In this document: piece after piece, positions 5,045 to 7,174 of the stretch
How the letters are laid out: each line of letters starts with the position of its first letter
Numbering within the stretch: position 1 is the first letter of the stretch
Assembly: GCA_900771065.1 (NCBI GenBank)
Contig: CAAGMP010000026.1
Location: forward strand, 1-7,174
Length of the DNA: 7,174 nt
Direction of reading: 5' to 3'
Origin: an uncultured Acinetobacter sp.
GTDB taxonomy: Bacteria; Pseudomonadota; Gammaproteobacteria; Pseudomonadales; Moraxellaceae
Made by a program: the position numbers and the translations under genes
Notes under the pieces: generated by a model
The model's database searches: none
What the model was told of the DNA's origin: nothing
Seen by the model: only the letters and a program-made list of their open reading frames with translations

Positions 5045-7174
5045 ATGACCACAGCAACAGAGCTGACATCGGCAGAAGAAGTCACCACTTTTGATTTTGA
5101 AGAAAAGTTCCAAACAAAGATTGCTGCCTTAGCCTTACGTGATGACGAGTTCTTACGTCGCACGTCGCACATTTTAAAGCCTGAATACTTTGAAAATGTA
5201 GGAGAAGCCAAGTTGGTTGATTTGGCTTTACAGCACTTTCAAAAGTACAACTGCGCTCCTGACCCAATTTCTCTTGTGCGTGAAATTAAAGATGCCGTGA
5301 CAAACAGGAAGATCAAAAAGGAAGTTGTCCCCATTCTCGTTGCTGCGAGAAAGCACATACTAGATGCGGACATCACCAATCGTAGTTTCATTGAAGATCA
5401 CGTTGTTACTTTTGCTAAGCAGCAAGCAACAACCAATGCGATTATGAAATCACTTGAACTTTTGAAACGTCGTGAGTTCTCCAAAATTGAGGAGCTGATT
5501 CAAGATGCAACAAGTGTTGGTATCAATGAAGATGGCTCAGCTTATGATTACTTTGCAAAGGTGGCAGATCGTACAATTCTACGTATTGAGAAGGAGACAG
5601 GCGTTTTGCCACCGCAAGGTATCACGACAGGCAATCCTAAGCTTGATGGTGTTCTTTATCATCGAGGGTGGGGACGTAAAGAGCTTACGACAATCATGGG
5701 TGGGGCAAAAATGGGCAAATGCGTTGTACGAGATACGCTGATCTTTACGGAAGATGGTTTAGCTGAGATTGGCGACTATGTACAGCAAGACTTGGGCGTA
5801 GATCAATTTAAAGATCACGTTATGGGCATTTTGGGTAAAGATGGCATGGAGCTTACAAGTCACGTTTACAACAGTGGCTTGAATCCGACAATCAAGATTG
5901 TGACACGCAAAGGTTATGATGTTGAGGGTACACATCATCACCTTATGCTTGTGATGAATGCTCAAGGACAACACGAATGGAAGCGTCTTGATGAAATCAA
6001 GGTGGGTGACTTCATGGTCGGACAGCGCAATCAGCAAGTGTACGGCTCCAAAGTTGACCTGTCTTATGCGGTAAATATTGCCACTGAGCGTTACGAGGCT
6101 ATTGCAAGAAAGTCGCAAGCGCATAGCGTAAAGCTGCCAAGCGCGATGACACCTAAGCTTGCGGAGTGGTTGGGTATGTTTGTCGCAGAGGGTTATTGTG
6201 GCGAAAAAGCCAACATGACCTTTACGCAAAAGGATGACGGCATTCTTAATCGCTTTGTTGAATTGTCAGAGTTGTTGTTTGGACTGACGTTCAAACCAAA
6301 ACCAGGCGTTGACAAAGTGCCAACCGTATCAGCGTCAAGTGTGGTGGTTCAGGTTTACTTGGAAGCGTTAGGCTTAAATTGGGCGACCTCAAAAGACAAA
6401 GTTGTACCTAGCGCAATTTTGAGAGCAGATAGAGCAAGTGTACAGGCATTTTTAAGTGCATTGATCGGGCTTGAAGGACATGTGTGTCGTCGGTCTGACA
6501 GTAATGCGGCATTTGACTTGTGCATGGCTTCTGAAAAGCTAATCAAGCAAGTGAAAATGTTACTACTGAACGAAGGCATTGTGTGCAGTTATTCGGTTAA
6601 GCGATCCAAAGCAACGAATGGGCTAAACATTGAGCGTAGCTATTATCGCCTTCAAGTTAGTGGAGTTAGTAATCTGAAAAACCTAATTACAGTTGGCGTT
6701 TACGAAGATCGCAAAAACAAAGCATTGGATGTAGATTGCAAATCTACAACAGAGCGCGATTGGCTGCCTAACACGCGAAACTTGATTGGCGATGTGATGC
6801 GGGAAATTCAAAACTGCGGTCATCCACTTAAGTCTACTTTTGATGCCTCATTCAACCGAACACTTCGGACGTTTAAGTCAGGTCGAAATGGAGAGGTTCG
6901 TCATTTGACGTACAGCTTTGCCGAGAAGTTGTTAAGCGAGTTAGATCGACTAGACATTTGCGGCGTAGCTACAGACGAGCTAAAACAGCGTGTGAGTGAA
7001 AATTACTTTTACGATGAAGTGAAAGCGATTGAGTACGGTCAGGCTGAAACTGTCGATCTTACAGTGCCTAATACGCACAGCTTTTTCGCCAATGGTTTGA
7101 TTAGTCACAATACGACCGCTCTGATTCACTTCGCAAAGATGGCTTCGCTTGCAGGTTTTAACGTGCTTTATGCA
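5045..7174 (+). CDS. DnaB-like replicative helicase interrupted by an intein (3' end outside the window)
   Basis: This is a hexameric replicative helicase of the DnaB/RecA-fold type, which unwinds DNA ahead of the fork using ATP. The frame is open to the window edge (710 codons). Residues about 15-110 look like a DnaB-type N-terminal helical domain (KIAALALRDDEFLRR, LKPEYF), followed by a linker and the start of the ATPase domain (ITTGNPKLDGVLYHRGWGRKELTTIMGG). Walker A is GGAKMGK (219-225) continued by TT at 690-691 after a 464-residue intein. The second piece, TTALIHFAKMASLAGFNVLYA, matches what follows Walker A in DnaB. Walker B and the rest lie outside the window. AAGGA (5028-5032) overlaps the upstream stop but is 12 bases from the ATG, a long spacing. 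The helicase cannot work without splicing because the P-loop is split. Confidence 0.9.
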   Translation, partial: MTTATELTSAEEVTTFDFEEKFQTKIAALALRDDEFLRRTSHILKPEYFENVGEAKLVDLALQHFQKYNCAPDPISLVREIKDAVTNRKIKKEVVPILVAARKHILDADITNRSFIEDHVVTFAKQQATTNAIMKSLELLKRREFSKIEELIQDATSVGINEDGSAYDYFAKVADRTILRIEKETGVLPPQGITTGNPKLDGVLYHRGWGRKELTTIMGGAKMGKCVVRDTLIFTEDGLAEIGDYVQQDLGVDQFKDHVMGILGKDGMELTSHVYNSGLNPTIKIVTRKGYDVEGTHHHLMLVMNAQGQHEWKRLDEIKVGDFMVGQRNQQVYGSKVDLSYAVNIATERYEAIARKSQAHSVKLPSAMTPKLAEWLGMFVAEGYCGEKANMTFTQKDDGILNRFVELSELLFGLTFKPKPGVDKVPTVSASSVVVQVYLEALGLNWATSKDKVVPSAILRADRASVQAFLSALIGLEGHVCRRSDSNAAFDLCMASEKLIKQVKMLLLNEGIVCSYSVKRSKATNGLNIERSYYRLQVSGVSNLKNLITVGVYEDRKNKALDVDCKSTTERDWLPNTRNLIGDVMREIQNCGHPLKSTFDASFNRTLRTFKSGRNGEVRHLTYSFAEKLLSELDRLDICGVATDELKQRVSENYFYDEVKAIEYGQAETVDLTVPNTHSFFANGLISHNTTALIHFAKMASLAGFNVLYA
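5720..7111 (+). other. Intein with LAGLIDADG homing endonuclease, inserted in the helicase Walker A motif
   Basis: The intein is 464 residues long (226-689 of the precursor). Splicing block A begins with Cys226 in CVVRDTLIFTEDGLAEI, block B is GTHHHLMLV (Thr296, His299), block F lies near DEVKAIEYGQAETVDLTVP, and block G is NTHSFFANGLISHN, ending in His688-Asn689. The next extein residue is Thr690, a valid nucleophile. Between these, LAEWLGMFVAEGY (372-384, acidic Glu382) and FLSALIGLEGHV (469-480, acidic Glu477) are the two LAGLIDADG motifs of a double-motif endonuclease, so a homing function is plausible. All splicing residues I can check are present. The insertion falls between the Lys and Thr of GxxxxGKT, a conserved site favoured by inteins in RecA-fold ATPases. 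Residues about 560-650 between the endonuclease and block F are less conserved. Confidence 0.95.

Noticed and set aside
5045..5719. The N-terminal helicase part considered as a separate truncated gene
   Set aside because: The reading frame continues without a stop through the intein and back into the helicase after Asn689, with Walker A completed exactly across the junction.
5759..6579. Minus-strand open frames of 156 and 74 residues (5759-6229, 6355-6579)
   Set aside because: They lie wholly inside the intein coding frame, have no ribosome binding site and show no recognisable motif; they are shadows of the plus-strand gene.

Overview
The window looks like part of a low-GC Gammaproteobacterial plasmid or phage-plasmid, most probably from Acinetobacter or another Moraxellaceae. 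The basis is recognition: the TnpB/TnpA pair, the iteron/Rep_3 replicon and the AT-rich spacers are typical of Acinetobacter plasmids. No search was run, so the host is an inference.

Region 1 (1-1950). A cytochrome b561-type gene on the minus strand (5' part 1615-1950, 3' part 1-38) is split by a complete IS200/IS605-type element (about 39-1614). The element has divergent genes: tnpA (HUH Y1 transposase, plus strand) and tnpB (RuvC-type RNA-guided nuclease ancestor, minus strand). Both ends show an imperfect hairpin next to the short guide and cleavage tetranucleotides of the IS608 type (TTAC/AAAG at the left end, TCAA/GAAT at the right end). TnpB lacks the usual RuvC-II glutamate but has a candidate replacement downstream.

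Region 2 (1951-2798). This has no convincing gene and holds the replication origin. From left to right it contains a long inverted repeat upstream of the b561 gene, a region of short GCGC repeats, a 92-bp stretch of about 12% GC with two GGTA-type palindromes, five iterons in clusters of two and three, two DnaA boxes, a promoter-like -35/extended -10, and a sixth iteron just before the rep ribosome binding site.

Region 3 (2799-7174). All genes are on the plus strand: a Rep_3 initiator; a 247-residue protein I do not recognise, preceded by paired ACTTGGGT/ACCCAAGT octamers; a 154-residue protein whose C-terminal half resembles Hfq (Sm fold) behind a low-complexity N-terminal extension; and a DnaB-like replicative helicase running off the right edge. 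The helicase carries an intact 464-residue LAGLIDADG intein exactly inside the Walker A motif, between its Lys and Thr.

The genes fit together as a replication module: Rep binds the iterons and opens the AT-rich region with host DnaA, and the element brings its own helicase rather than relying only on host DnaB. Helicase activity would depend on intein splicing. A self-encoded helicase next to an Hfq-like protein and an unknown protein is more than a minimal plasmid needs and suggests a large plasmid or phage-plasmid.
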